Shown piece by piece: positions 8,497 through 17,547 of a DNA stretch of 64,000 nucleotides. The stretch spans positions 4,179,501 to 4,243,500 of the forward strand of contig NZ_BRXR01000001.1 of assembly GCF_026012015.1 (NCBI RefSeq), given 5' to 3'. The stretch is from Clostridium omnivorum. Lineage in GTDB: Bacteria > Bacillota > Clostridia > Clostridiales > Clostridiaceae. Made by a program: the position numbers and the translations under genes. The notes beneath the pieces were generated by a model. The model ran no database searches and was not told the DNA's origin. It worked only from the letters and a program-made list of their open reading frames with translations. Numbering within the stretch: position 1 is the stretch's first letter; each line of letters begins with the position of its first letter.

Positions 8497-9006
8497 ATGA
8501 ATAAAAAACAAGCCTTTATTATTGCAACTCTTTTAGTGTTAATAGTGTGCGCAGGAATACTTGCCACCAAGGTAAACAGCCCATTATACGTTAATGGCAA
8601 TGATTTGGGAGGACAAAAAAGTACTTTTTCACTAAACAATAATAAGACAAGCAGCTCAGCTACTGATTTCTTTGTTGAGCAAAAGTCGAACCGTGAACAT
8701 GCTAATGCTACAACTACAGCAAATTTAAAAGCATTAATTGATGACCAAAATGCATCCAAGGAACAAAGAGATGCAGCAAGCAAAAAATATATGACAGTTA
8801 CTATGGCATTCCAAAATGAGCAAAAAATTGAGTCAAGCTTAAAGGCAAAAAGCTTTGAAGAGGCTGTTTGCACTATAAACGATGATAAGGTCAGTGTAAT
8901 AGTAAAATCTAAGGAAAAACTAACGGATAAGCAAGTTAAGCAGATTCAAGATGTAGTTATGAGTATAACAAAGATTAAAGATGTTGAAATAGATTATAGA
9001 CAATAA
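8497..9006 (+). CDS. spoIIIAH: Stage III sporulation protein AH
   Basis: SpoIIIAH spans the mother-cell membrane and pairs across the septum with forespore SpoIIQ. The 169-residue sequence has one membrane helix near the N-terminus and a C-terminal ring-building domain with a long helix preceding it (QKSNREHANATTTANLKALI region). The start is set at 8497 (MNKKQAFII), with GGGGGG 7 nt upstream; an upstream in-frame ATG at 8452 would add 15 residues not typical of the family. Last gene of the operon. Whether spoIIQ exists cannot be seen here. Confidence 0.93.
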   Translation: MNKKQAFIIATLLVLIVCAGILATKVNSPLYVNGNDLGGQKSTFSLNNNKTSSSATDFFVEQKSNREHANATTTANLKALIDDQNASKEQRDAASKKYMTVTMAFQNEQKIESSLKAKSFEEAVCTINDDKVSVIVKSKEKLTDKQVKQIQDVVMSITKIKDVEIDYRQ

Positions 9007-9009
9007 TAA

Positions 9010-9038
9010 TTGTAAATTTAAAAGTCATCTGGTATAAT
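9010..9038 (+). promoter_or_regulatory. Putative sigma-A promoter of asp23-like gene
   Basis: TTGTAA at 9010-9015 and TATAAT at 9033-9038 are separated by exactly 17 nt, 50 nt before the next gene. This gives the Asp23-family gene its own vegetative promoter, separate from the sporulation operon. Confidence 0.6.
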
Positions 9039-9088
9039 ATACGTAAGATTAACATATTTTACTTACTCATCAGTAAGGGGGTAAAAAA

Positions 9089-9481
9089 ATGGACGAAAAC
9101 ATAAAAAACGAGATTGATATGGGCATAGTTAAAATATCAGATGAGGTTGTTGGTGTAATAGCAGGTTTAGCTACTACAGAGATACAAGGAATCGTTGGTA
9201 TGAGTGCTAGCCTTGTAGGTGGAATATCACAAATTCTTTCTGGAAAGAAAAATCTCTCTAAGGGAGTAAAAGTTAGCGTTGGAGAAAACAGTGCTACTAT
9301 AGATTTATATGTGGTAGTTGAATATGGAGTAAAAATTCCTGAAGTTGCAGAGCAAGTTCAAGATAATGTTAAAAAGGCTGTTGAGTCAATGACTGGACTT
9401 ACTGTTTCTTCAATAAATATTCATGTTCAAAATGTTGTAATTCCTAAGCTTCAAGAAAATCTAGAAGAATATGAAGAATAA
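9089..9481 (+). CDS. Asp23/Gls24 family protein (YqhY type)
   Basis: The protein of 130 residues has the family's core: IADEVVGVIAG-like N-terminus (residues about 10-25), the ATTEIQGIVGM motif and the VQDNVKKAVESMTGL helix. In Firmicutes the yqhY-type gene sits next to nusB and lipid or tRNA genes and its product is implicated in cell-envelope or lipid homeostasis; the precise role is unsettled. It has its own promoter and is closed by a terminator, so it is probably monocistronic. Confidence 0.92.
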   Translation: MDENIKNEIDMGIVKISDEVVGVIAGLATTEIQGIVGMSASLVGGISQILSGKKNLSKGVKVSVGENSATIDLYVVVEYGVKIPEVAEQVQDNVKKAVESMTGLTVSSINIHVQNVVIPKLQENLEEYEE

Positions 9482-9486
9482 GGTAT

Positions 9487-9511
9487 ACCCTCTGAATTCA
9501 GAGGGTTTTTC
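9487..9511 (+). terminator. Rho-independent terminator
   Basis: An 8-bp GC-rich stem ACCCTCTG with CAGAGGGT and an AATT loop is followed by TTTTTCC. It is placed 6 nt after the asp23-like gene. Confidence 0.88.
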
Positions 9512-9534
9512 CTTGCTTATAGCATTTATAAAGT

Positions 9535-9563
9535 TTACTAGAACAAGAAGTTATTGGTATAAT
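9535..9563 (+). promoter_or_regulatory. Putative sigma-A promoter before nusB
   Basis: TTACTA (9535-9540) and TATAAT (9558-9563) are separated by 17 nt, just after the asp23 terminator and 69 nt before nusB. It would drive the nusB-folD-xse-ispA block. Confidence 0.5.
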
Positions 9564-9631
9564 AATTATTAACTTGATAATAATTTAAATAAAAGCTTAA
9601 TATTTGGAGTAGTTACATTAGGAGGATTTTT

Positions 9632-10036
9632 ATGAATAGAAGAAAAACAAGAGAAGCAGCTATGAAGTTACTATTTGAAATGTCAATAAATAAGGAAAAT
9701 TATGAAGAGATAATTGAAAACTTTAAGGAACATACAGACTTGAATTTAGTAGAGATAGACCTAGAATACATAAACAGAGTGTTAAAAGGTGTTGAAGAAA
9801 ACAAGGAAGCCTTAGATAAAAGAATAGAAGAGAATTTAAGAAACTGGAAGCTTAACCGCCTTTCTAAAATAGATCTATCCATACTTAGAATTTGTACATA
9901 TGAAATTTTGTTTGAAAATGATATTCCAGAGGTTGTTTCAATTAATGAAGGAATTGAACTTGCTAAGAAATACTCTGAAGAAAAATCAGCACCATTTATT
10001 AATGGTGTACTTGCAAATATGATAAAAAACAAATAA
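9632..10036 (+). CDS. nusB: Transcription antitermination factor NusB
   Basis: NusB binds boxA RNA with NusE (S10) and supports antitermination of rRNA operons. The 134-residue all-helical protein shows [15 protein letters not shown] at the N-terminus and the C-terminal signature [16 protein letters not shown] followed by [15 protein letters not shown] lies 8 nt before the start. It opens the run of translation, folate and DNA repair genes conserved in clostridia. Confidence 0.96.
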   Translation: MNRRKTREAAMKLLFEMSINKENYEEIIENFKEHTDLNLVEIDLEYINRVLKGVEENKEALDKRIEENLRNWKLNRLSKIDLSILRICTYEILFENDIPEVVSINEGIELAKKYSEEKSAPFINGVLANMIKNK

Positions 10037-10103
10037 TTATATTTAAGATGCATTACAATTTATAATTATTATGAATCTAAGACAACAGCAGGAGGGTATT
10101 ATA

Positions 10104-10952
10104 ATGGGGACTATCATAAATGGAAGAGAAAAAGCTAAGGAAACTAGAGAGGAAATCAAAAATTTTGTAGCTGACCGAATTAAGGCTTCAAAGAGAGTTC
10201 CAAGCCTTGCTACCGTTCTTATTGGAGAGGATGGCGGTTCTATCTCATATATGAATAACCAAACTAAGCTATGTAATGAACTAGGACTTATACCCAAAAA
10301 TATAAAACTTAAAGAAGATGTTTTAGAAAGTGAGGTAATAAAACTTATTCATCAGTTAAATGAGGATTACTCAATAGATGGAATAATAATACAGCTGCCT
10401 CTTCCAAAACATCTTAATGAAAAAAATATAACTTCTGCTATAAGCCATAAAAAGGACGTTGATTGTTTAACAGATATTAATATGGGGAAACTTTATAAAG
10501 GTGAGCAGAGCTTTATTCCTTGCACTCCGCAAAGTATACTTCACCTTATAAAGAGTACGGGTATTAATATAAGCGGAAAAAATGCAGTTATAATTGGCAG
10601 AAGCAATATTGTTGGAAAACCTACTGCTCAACTGCTTCTTAATGAAAATGCAACTGTTACAGTTTGTCATTCAAAAACTGTGAACCTGAAGGAAATATGC
10701 AGTAATGCGGATATTCTAGTAGCAGCTATTGGTAGACCAGGCTTTGTAACAAGAGAATTCATAAAAGAAGGCAGTGTTATAATAGATGTTGGCACTTCTA
10801 TGGTAGAAGGTAAAATTGCAGGAGATGTGAATTTTGAAGAGGCTATGGAAAAAGCAGCTTTTGTTACTCCAGTGCCTGGTGGTGTAGGAGCAATGACAAC
10901 AACTATGCTTATGAAAAATACTTGTGAGGCAATGATGAGAAATGCATATTAA
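10104..10952 (+). CDS. folD: Bifunctional methylenetetrahydrofolate dehydrogenase/cyclohydrolase
   Basis: FolD interconverts 5,10-methylene- and 10-formyl-tetrahydrofolate using NADP. The 282-residue protein has the catalytic SYMNNQTKLCNELG segment (tyrosine and lysine, about residues 48-61), DGIIIQLPLPKHL near 95-107, and the Rossmann part IIGRSNIVGKP at about 165-175. The C-terminus carries the PGGVGAMTTTML motif. The start at 10104 follows GGAGGG; an in-frame ATG at 10071 would put this site inside the gene. The 3' end overlaps xseA by 11 nt. Confidence 0.96.
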   Translation: MGTIINGREKAKETREEIKNFVADRIKASKRVPSLATVLIGEDGGSISYMNNQTKLCNELGLIPKNIKLKEDVLESEVIKLIHQLNEDYSIDGIIIQLPLPKHLNEKNITSAISHKKDVDCLTDINMGKLYKGEQSFIPCTPQSILHLIKSTGINISGKNAVIIGRSNIVGKPTAQLLLNENATVTVCHSKTVNLKEICSNADILVAAIGRPGFVTREFIKEGSVIIDVGTSMVEGKIAGDVNFEEAMEKAAFVTPVPGGVGAMTTTMLMKNTCEAMMRNAY

Positions 10953-12156
10953 AACACTTACCGTTTCAGCACTTAATAATTATGTTAAAAAAATTCTTGA
11001 TAGTGATTTTATATTATCCAATATAAGTGTAAAAGGAGAGCTATCAAATTTTAAACATCACAGCAGCGGGCATCTGTATTTTTCATTAAAGGATGACTAT
11101 AGTAAGATAAACTGTATTATGTTTAGAAGTCAAGCATCACAGCTTAAATTTATGCCGGAAAACGGAATGAAGGTAGTTTTGAAAGGCAGGATTTCAGTAT
11201 ATGAAAAAGATGGAACCTACCAAATGTACTGTACTGACATGGTTCAAGAAGGATTAGGAGAACTTTATCTTAAGTTTCAACAGCTTAAGGATATGCTTGA
11301 GAGAGAAGGACTTTTTGATTTAGACCATAAAAGACCTATTCCTAAATATCCTAGAAGAATTGGTGTAATAACTTCACCAACAGGTGCTGCCGTTCGTGAT
11401 ATTATAAATGTAGCTTCAAGAAGAAATAAAGGCGTTGATATTTTATTATATCCAGCCTTAGTACAGGGAGAAAACTCCAGCGAAGATCTTATTAGAGGTA
11501 TTAACGCCTTAAATAAGTGTGAGGATATAGATGTAATTATTCTAGCTAGAGGCGGTGGTTCTATAGAAGAACTTTGGTCCTTTAATGACGAGAAGCTGGC
11601 TTATGCAGTATATAATTCTAAGAAGCCTGTAATTACAGGTGTGGGGCATGAAACAGATTTTACAATAGTGGATTTTGTAAGTGACAGAAGGGCACCAACT
11701 CCATCTGCAGCTGCAGAACTTGCAGTTCCCAATACAGCAGAAACTTTATTAAATATAAATGGATATAAAAAATTACTGATTTCAAGCTTATCAAGACTCA
11801 TTCAAGATGAAAAAAGTAAGATTAATTTTCTTTATAAGTCTCTACAGGTTAATAGTCCACAAAATTATGTTATAAATCAATATAATTATATAGATAAATT
11901 AAATAATACTTTATATCATAATACAAAGCTAAAGCTTTCAATTAATAAGGAGTATCTAAGTAAATTATATGAAATACTCCAGTCAAAGAATCCATTAAAT
12001 ATTCTAAATCGCGGTTATGCAGTGATAGAGGATTTAGATGAAAATGTAATAAGTGAAGTTGAAAGATTAAAGCAGCAAGAACAAGTTAAGGTTATACTTA
12101 AGGACGGAAATATAAGACTAAAGATAAGCGAGATTGATGCTAAATCTGGTAAATGA
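10942..12156 (+). CDS. xseA: Exodeoxyribonuclease VII large subunit
   Basis: The protein of 404 residues has an N-terminal OB-fold (about 1-100, SGHLYFSLKDD), the catalytic core with RRIGVITSPTGAAVRDI (about 133-149), ARGGGSIEELWSFN (about 202-215) and VGHETDFTI. It then has a long coiled-coil region to the C-terminus. With XseB it digests single-stranded DNA to oligonucleotides. It starts inside folD and precedes xseB by 75 nt. Confidence 0.96.
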   Translation: MHIKTLTVSALNNYVKKILDSDFILSNISVKGELSNFKHHSSGHLYFSLKDDYSKINCIMFRSQASQLKFMPENGMKVVLKGRISVYEKDGTYQMYCTDMVQEGLGELYLKFQQLKDMLEREGLFDLDHKRPIPKYPRRIGVITSPTGAAVRDIINVASRRNKGVDILLYPALVQGENSSEDLIRGINALNKCEDIDVIILARGGGSIEELWSFNDEKLAYAVYNSKKPVITGVGHETDFTIVDFVSDRRAPTPSAAAELAVPNTAETLLNINGYKKLLISSLSRLIQDEKSKINFLYKSLQVNSPQNYVINQYNYIDKLNNTLYHNTKLKLSINKEYLSKLYEILQSKNPLNILNRGYAVIEDLDENVISEVERLKQQEQVKVILKDGNIRLKISEIDAKSGK

Positions 12157-12231
12157 AAGTAATTTGTTTATATGCATTTAAGCTATAAATAATTACTTCT
12201 ATTTTAGTCGTAATGAATAATGGAGGTTAGC

Positions 12232-12453
12232 ATGGCAAAGAAAAGTGAAACGTATGAATCAATGCTGAAAAGGCTAGAGGAGATAGTTAAAGCCTCCGAT
12301 AACGGTGAGCTTTCTCTAGAAGAATCCATGAAAATATATGAAGAAGGCATAATACTCTGCAACAAGCTTTACAAATCTTTAAATGAGTCGGAAAGTAAGA
12401 TTAAAACGCTAGTAGATGGAGAAGAAAAAGACTTTCTTTCAGAAGAGGAGTAA
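12232..12453 (+). CDS. xseB: Exodeoxyribonuclease VII small subunit
   Basis: The 73-residue protein is a helical hairpin with the family motif YESMLKRLEEIV followed by GELSLEESMKIYEEGI. It binds the coiled-coil stalk of XseA. The start at 12232 (MAKKSETYE) is chosen because TGGAGG lies 5-6 nt upstream; an earlier in-frame ATG at 12220 lacks a site. ispA begins 2 nt after its stop. Confidence 0.95.
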   Translation: MAKKSETYESMLKRLEEIVKASDNGELSLEESMKIYEEGIILCNKLYKSLNESESKIKTLVDGEEKDFLSEEE

Positions 12454-12455
12454 TT

Positions 12456-13325
12456 ATGGATACAAAAGTTTTAAAGCAGGAAGTTGAAGACTGGCTTCAA
12501 AGTTATTTTCAAAATAAAGGTTCTTATAATAAAAAAATATACGATGCAATGGCCTACAGTATTACAGTAGGAGGAAAAAGAATTAGACCAGTTTTATGCT
12601 TATTAATATATAATATTTATGAGTCAGATTATAATAAGGCAATGCCTGTTGCAGCAGCCTTAGAAATGATACATACTTATTCGTTAATTCATGATGATTT
12701 ACCTTGCATGGATAACGACGATTTAAGAAGAGGAAAACCTACAAATCATAAAGTGTTTGGTGAAGGACTTGCTGTACTTGCGGGAGATGGATTATTAAAT
12801 GAGGCCATGAGTATTCTAATGGAATATAGCCTACATAATTCAAAAGAGGCCTTAAAGGCAAGTGCACTTATTGCTGAAGCTGCTGGATCAGAAGGAATGA
12901 TTGGCGGTCAGGTAGTAGACATATTAAGTGAAGGTAAGAGTATTTCTAAAGAACAATTATTTTATATGCACAGCAAGAAGACCGGAGCACTAATTAAGGC
13001 TGCGATACTGTCAGGAGCAATACTAGGTAAGGCACCACAGGGAGATATAGATAAATTTAATGAATTTGGTGAGAAGTTAGGGCTTGCATTTCAAATTAAA
13101 GATGATATATTAGATGTGATAGGAGATACAAATACTCTTGGTAAGAAAACTAAGAGTGATGATTCAAATAATAAAACCACCTTTGTGACAACTTTTGGTC
13201 TTGAAAGTTGTAAGGAGATGTGCGAGAATCTTACTGAAGAATGTATTAAGCTTTTAGAATCAATTGATAAAAATACTAAAGAACTTAAAGAACTGACATT
13301 GTTTTTGTTACGACGAGATTATTAA
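12456..13325 (+). CDS. ispA: Polyprenyl synthetase (farnesyl/geranyl diphosphate synthase)
   Basis: IspA condenses isopentenyl diphosphate with allylic diphosphates. The 289-residue protein has the GGKRIRP motif (about 38-44), the first aspartate-rich motif DDLPCMDND (about 84-92) and the second, KDDILD (about 217-222). Two residues that set chain length (T and Y before the first motif, HTYSLIHDD) fit a C15 product. It is tightly packed behind xseB, and dxs of the same isoprenoid pathway follows after a terminator. Confidence 0.95.
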   Translation: MDTKVLKQEVEDWLQSYFQNKGSYNKKIYDAMAYSITVGGKRIRPVLCLLIYNIYESDYNKAMPVAAALEMIHTYSLIHDDLPCMDNDDLRRGKPTNHKVFGEGLAVLAGDGLLNEAMSILMEYSLHNSKEALKASALIAEAAGSEGMIGGQVVDILSEGKSISKEQLFYMHSKKTGALIKAAILSGAILGKAPQGDIDKFNEFGEKLGLAFQIKDDILDVIGDTNTLGKKTKSDDSNNKTTFVTTFGLESCKEMCENLTEECIKLLESIDKNTKELKELTLFLLRRDY

Positions 13326-13364
13326 ACTAGATTATATATTTTTAGTTTGTAATATTTATATTTT

Positions 13365-13405
13365 AAGCTACTAAGGGATTTGTCAGACTTTAGTAGCTTT
13401 TATTA
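13365..13405 (+). terminator. Rho-independent terminator after ispA
   Basis: A 12-bp stem with one G-T pair (AAGCTACTAAGG with CTTTAGTAGCTT) and a 12-nt loop is followed by TTATTAT. It closes the nusB-ispA block. Confidence 0.75.
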
Positions 13406-13417
13406 TATTAATATTTA

Positions 13418-13446
13418 TTGTAATTAAACTGTATTTAAGGTATCAT
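13418..13446 (+). promoter_or_regulatory. Putative sigma-A promoter of dxs
   Basis: TTGTAA (13418-13423) and TATCAT (13441-13446) are spaced by 17 nt and lie 35 nt before the dxs start, immediately after the ispA terminator. Confidence 0.5.
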
Positions 13447-13480
13447 AAATTATATATTTAATGTTAAAGGATAGATAAAA

Positions 13481-15370
13481 ATGTATGGAACACTAGATAA
13501 ATATGAAGATAAAAGTCAAATAAGAAAAATGACGATACCAGAGCTAAATAATTTGGCTAGCGATATTCGTGAATTTTTAGTAGATAAGGTTTCAAAAACA
13601 GGAGGGCATTTAGCCTCCAATTTAGGAGTTGTAGAATTAACAATAAGTTTATATAATGTTTTTGATTTTGATAAGGATAAACTAGTTTGGGATGTAGGTC
13701 ATCAGGCATATGTCCATAAGATTTTAACAGGGCGTAAAGATCGATTTGATACATTAAAGAAATATGGTGGATTAAGTGGCTTTCCAAAAGCAGAAGAAAG
13801 CAAGTATGACATGTTTGAAACAGGTCACAGTAGCACCTCAATTTCAGCAGCAGTGGGCATGGCAAGAGCAAGAGACCTAGCAGGGAAAGATCATGAAGTA
13901 GTAGCTGTAATTGGTGATGGAGCTTTAACTGGCGGAATGGCATTAGAAGCATTAAATGATGTTGGATATAGAAAATCTAAAATTATTGTGATATTAAATG
14001 ACAACGAGATGTCTATTGGAAAGAATGTTGGAGGAATTTCCACTTTTCTTAGCAAGGTTAGAGTTACTCCTAAATATAATAAATTTAAACAGGAGTTTGA
14101 TTCAACCCTTAGAAAAATACCAAGCATAGGTAATGGTATGGCTGAATCCATAGAAAAGCTTAAGGATGGCATAAAACAGGTTATAGTACCAAGCATGCTG
14201 TTTGAGGATATGGGTTTAAAGTATTTAGGCCCAATAGATGGTCATAATATTAAAGAATTGAGTAAAGTAATGGATATGGCTAAAAAAATAAATGAGCCTG
14301 TAATAATCCATGTGGTTACAAAAAAAGGAAAAGGATACGAATATGCAGAGAAGAACCCGGGAAAATTTCATGGAATAGGGCCTTTTCATTGTGAAAATGG
14401 TGAATTATGTGCATCACCTAAGAAAACTTATTCGGGTGCTTTTAGTAATGCAATAGTTGAAATTGCAAAAGAAGATAAAAGTGTTGTAGCAATTACTGCA
14501 GCAATGAGAGATGGTACAGGACTAGGTGATTTTGCAAAAGAATTTAGTAATAGATTTTTTGATGTAGGTATTGCAGAACAGCATGCCGTTACTTTAGCTG
14601 CTGGCATGGCAAAAGAGGGATTAAGACCTGTGTTTGCGGTTTATTCTACATTTCTTCAGAGGGCATATGATCAAGTAGTACATGATGTGTGCATGCAAAA
14701 TCTTCCTGTAGTTTTTGCAATAGACAGAGCAGGTTTAGTTGGTGAAGATGGTGAAACACATCAAGGTGTTTTTGATTTATCATTTTTATCACATATACCT
14801 AATATGTGTATTATGGCACCAAAATGTATTGAAGAATTAGGAAATATTTTTAGATGGGCATTAAAACAGGACTTTCCTATAGCAATAAGGTATCCAAGGG
14901 GTGGAGACAACCCAAATGCTATTATTAGTCCTTCTGAGAATTTTGTAAAGGGAAAGTGGGAAGTATTATATAAGGCAGATGAGAGCAGGATAACAAATAC
15001 TTCAAATAAAATTGCGCTGGTTGCTACAGGTAAAATGGTGCAGCAAGCAGTTCTTGTAAAAGAAAAGCTTATAAATAAGGATGTAGCCCTAACAGTTATT
15101 AATGCAACTTTTGTTAAGCCAATTGATAAAGAACTAATTAGAAAGCTTGTAAAAGAGAATTATACTATTGTTACTTTGGAAGATAATTTAATTCATGGTG
15201 GCTTTGGCAGCTTGGTATTAGAATTTGTGGCAAGTATTAGTCATAATACAAAGGTGCTGAATTTAGGATTTGATGATAGGTTTATAACCCATGGTAGCGT
15301 TGACACTCTTTATAAATTAAATAATTTAGATGTTACTGGAATAGCAAATAGTATTATGAAATTAATATAA
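13481..15370 (+). CDS. dxs: 1-deoxy-D-xylulose-5-phosphate synthase
   Basis: DXS condenses pyruvate and glyceraldehyde 3-phosphate with thiamine diphosphate, the entry step of the MEP isoprenoid pathway. The 629-residue protein shows the N-terminal [12 protein letters not shown] motif, the ThDP-binding [15 protein letters not shown] ending in LNDNEMSI (about 144-178), and the transketolase pyrimidine part with GIAEQHAV (about 363-370). The C-terminal transketolase domain follows. The ribosome binding site is weak (AAAGGATAG). tlyA begins 15 nt downstream. Confidence 0.97.
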   Translation: MYGTLDKYEDKSQIRKMTIPELNNLASDIREFLVDKVSKTGGHLASNLGVVELTISLYNVFDFDKDKLVWDVGHQAYVHKILTGRKDRFDTLKKYGGLSGFPKAEESKYDMFETGHSSTSISAAVGMARARDLAGKDHEVVAVIGDGALTGGMALEALNDVGYRKSKIIVILNDNEMSIGKNVGGISTFLSKVRVTPKYNKFKQEFDSTLRKIPSIGNGMAESIEKLKDGIKQVIVPSMLFEDMGLKYLGPIDGHNIKELSKVMDMAKKINEPVIIHVVTKKGKGYEYAEKNPGKFHGIGPFHCENGELCASPKKTYSGAFSNAIVEIAKEDKSVVAITAAMRDGTGLGDFAKEFSNRFFDVGIAEQHAVTLAAGMAKEGLRPVFAVYSTFLQRAYDQVVHDVCMQNLPVVFAIDRAGLVGEDGETHQGVFDLSFLSHIPNMCIMAPKCIEELGNIFRWALKQDFPIAIRYPRGGDNPNAIISPSENFVKGKWEVLYKADESRITNTSNKIALVATGKMVQQAVLVKEKLINKDVALTVINATFVKPIDKELIRKLVKENYTIVTLEDNLIHGGFGSLVLEFVASISHNTKVLNLGFDDRFITHGSVDTLYKLNNLDVTGIANSIMKLI

Positions 15371-15385
15371 ACTAAGGAGTTTGAA

Positions 15386-16198
15386 ATGTCAGAAGCAAAA
15401 GAACGTTTAGATTTATTGCTTGTTAATAAAGGTCTTTTCACATCAAGGGAAAGGGCAAGAGCAAGCATAATGGCAGGGGAAATATTTGTTGATGGAATTA
15501 GGGTAGATAAATGTGGTGAGAAGGTTAAAGAAGCAGCAAATATTGAGTTTAGAGGACAGACTATGCCTTATGTAAGCAGAGGAGGATTAAAGCTTGAAAA
15601 GGCTATAAAAACCTTTGGAGTGCAATTAGAAGGAAAGACCTGTATGGATATTGGTGCATCTACAGGCGGATTTACAGACTGCATGCTTCAAAATGGGGCT
15701 GTAAAGGTATTCTCTGTTGATGTAGGATATGGACAATTAGCTTGGAAGCTTAGAACTGATGAGAGAGTTGTCTGCATAGAAAGAACAAATGTAAGATACT
15801 TAACTTTTGAGCAAATTGGCCAATATTGTGACTTTGCAAGTATAGATGTATCATTTATTTCATTAAAGACGATAATGTCAGCAGTTGTAAATTTGCTTAA
15901 TGAGGATGCTAAAATTGTTGCCTTAATCAAGCCACAGTTTGAGGCTGGTAGAGAAAAGGTTGGAAAAAAAGGAGTAGTGCGTGAAAAATCTACTCATATT
16001 GAAGTTATAAATAAAGTAATAGATTTTTGCCACAGTATAAATCTTGTAATTCTTGGACTAAGTTTTTCACCAATTACAGGACCAGAAGGGAATATAGAGT
16101 ATCTATTATATTTAACAAAGGATGCAAGCGTTAAGGAAGATTTTGATATGAGTTTAGTTGAGAATACAGTAGAGGAGTCTCATAAAAGTCTTTCATAG
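15386..16198 (+). CDS. tlyA: TlyA family 2'-O-ribose rRNA methyltransferase
   Basis: The protein of 270 residues has an N-terminal S4 RNA-binding domain (RLDLLLVNKGLFTSRERARA, about 7-26) and an FtsJ-type Rossmann methyltransferase domain with MDIGASTGGFTD (about 87-98) and DVSFISLK. Characterised TlyA enzymes methylate 16S and/or 23S rRNA; older annotations call the family hemolysin A. Position between dxs and nadK is conserved across Firmicutes. Confidence 0.93.
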   Translation: MSEAKERLDLLLVNKGLFTSRERARASIMAGEIFVDGIRVDKCGEKVKEAANIEFRGQTMPYVSRGGLKLEKAIKTFGVQLEGKTCMDIGASTGGFTDCMLQNGAVKVFSVDVGYGQLAWKLRTDERVVCIERTNVRYLTFEQIGQYCDFASIDVSFISLKTIMSAVVNLLNEDAKIVALIKPQFEAGREKVGKKGVVREKSTHIEVINKVIDFCHSINLVILGLSFSPITGPEGNIEYLLYLTKDASVKEDFDMSLVENTVEESHKSLS

Positions 16199-16233
16199 CT
16201 ATTAATTCAGTTTCTTATGGTATAGGAGGAAAA

Positions 16234-17088
16234 ATGAAGAATATAGGTATAAATATAAATTCTTCTAAAGATAAAGATGAAAAGATATTAAATGCAGCTT
16301 TAGATATAATAAATAATACATTTGACAGACCTGAAATAAAAGTTTTCAAGGATGCAAGAGGTTTTACCGGAGAAAATAATAAAGATTTAGATATGCTTAT
16401 TTCCTTTGGTGGTGATGGAACTATATTAGGTACTGCTAGAGAAATCTGCAGTTATAATATACCAATACTTGGAGTTAATATTGGTAATTTAGGCTTTCTT
16501 ACTGAAGTTGCATTCTCTGACTTTGAAGTAGCTTTAAAGGCAATATATGAAGGTAATTATACTATAGAAGATAGAATGATGTTAGATTGTAAAATGAGTA
16601 GTAGATCTGGTGATTCAGAATTTATTGCTCTCAACGATATAGTTTTATCTAAAGGTACACTTGCTAGAATGGTAGGATATAGTATTTATATTGATGATAA
16701 ATTTTATACCACCTTTACTGCAGACGGGGTTATTATTTCCACTCCAACGGGTTCAACTGCTTATTCATTATCAGCTGGAGGGCCATTAATATATCCAAAT
16801 TTAAATTTAATATCAATTACTCCTATTTGTCCTCATTCAATTGGGGTAAGAACTTTGGTATCGGATGGCAACAGTAAAGTTGTAGTTTCAGTAAATAAAA
16901 ATCATGACAGCGTTTTCTTAACAATCGATGGTCAAAAGTCCGTAGAGGTTTATGAAGATGACATTATAACTATAAGTTCCTCAGAAGTAAAGTGTAAGCT
17001 TATTAAGCTAGGAAATTATAATTATTTCAATATATTACGAAAAAAGATAACATCAAAAAGTAAAGAATGTGAAGGGGATAGGATATGA
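16234..17088 (+). CDS. nadK: NAD kinase
   Basis: NadK phosphorylates NAD to NADP. The 284-residue protein has the GGDGT motif (SFGGDGTILGTAR, about 52-64), the NIGNLGFLTE segment and the STPTGSTAYSLSAGGP substrate-binding loop (about 169-184). The start follows TAGGAGG. Its end overlaps argR by 4 nt (ATGA), so the two are translationally coupled. Confidence 0.96.
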   Translation: MKNIGININSSKDKDEKILNAALDIINNTFDRPEIKVFKDARGFTGENNKDLDMLISFGGDGTILGTAREICSYNIPILGVNIGNLGFLTEVAFSDFEVALKAIYEGNYTIEDRMMLDCKMSSRSGDSEFIALNDIVLSKGTLARMVGYSIYIDDKFYTTFTADGVIISTPTGSTAYSLSAGGPLIYPNLNLISITPICPHSIGVRTLVSDGNSKVVVSVNKNHDSVFLTIDGQKSVEVYEDDIITISSSEVKCKLIKLGNYNYFNILRKKITSKSKECEGDRI

Positions 17089-17546
17089 AAGTAACACGTC
17101 ATTCAAAAATACTGGAGATAATTAATTCAAAGGATATTGAGACTCAAGAGGATTTGGCTGAAGAACTAAAGAAAATCGGTATGGATGTAACTCAAGCCAC
17201 TGTATCAAGAGATATAAAGGAATTAAAACTTATAAAGGTTCTTTCAAAGAGTGGAAAATATAAGTATGCTTCCATAGCACCAGTAGAAAAGTTTTTTGCA
17301 GATAAATTAGTTAGCGTTTTTAGTCAGACAGTAATTTCAGTTGAAAAAGTAGATAAATTTGTTGTGCTTAAAACTATGTCTGGATCTGCATCTGTTGCAG
17401 GTGAAGCAATTGATTCCTTAAGTTTTGATGGAATAGTGGGTACTATTGCAGGAGATAATACTGTATTTATTCTTGTAAGAACAGAGGAACAAGCAAATGA
17501 ATTGGTTTATAAGCTTAAGAAGATGATTAGCGAACAGGAGGCTTAA
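17085..17546 (+). CDS. argR: Arginine repressor ArgR/AhrC
   Basis: ArgR is a hexameric, arginine-dependent repressor/activator. The 153-residue protein has a winged helix N-terminal domain (RHSKILEIINSKDIETQEDL, then TQATVSRDIKELKL at about 36-49) and a C-terminal oligomerisation domain with GTIAGDNTVFILVRT, the arginine-binding region. In Firmicutes it also supports recombination and sits before recN, as here with a 1-nt gap. Confidence 0.96.
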   Translation: MKVTRHSKILEIINSKDIETQEDLAEELKKIGMDVTQATVSRDIKELKLIKVLSKSGKYKYASIAPVEKFFADKLVSVFSQTVISVEKVDKFVVLKTMSGSASVAGEAIDSLSFDGIVGTIAGDNTVFILVRTEEQANELVYKLKKMISEQEA

Positions 17547-17547
17547 A

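Noticed and set aside
8400-8873. Minus-strand open frame of 157 codons across spoIIIAG/AH
   Set aside because: Antisense to two well-supported sporulation genes; no start signal and no recognisable domain.
13557-14196. Two minus-strand frames within dxs
   Set aside because: They are mirror frames of a conserved coding region; one is mostly leucine and histidine, as expected from reversed codons.
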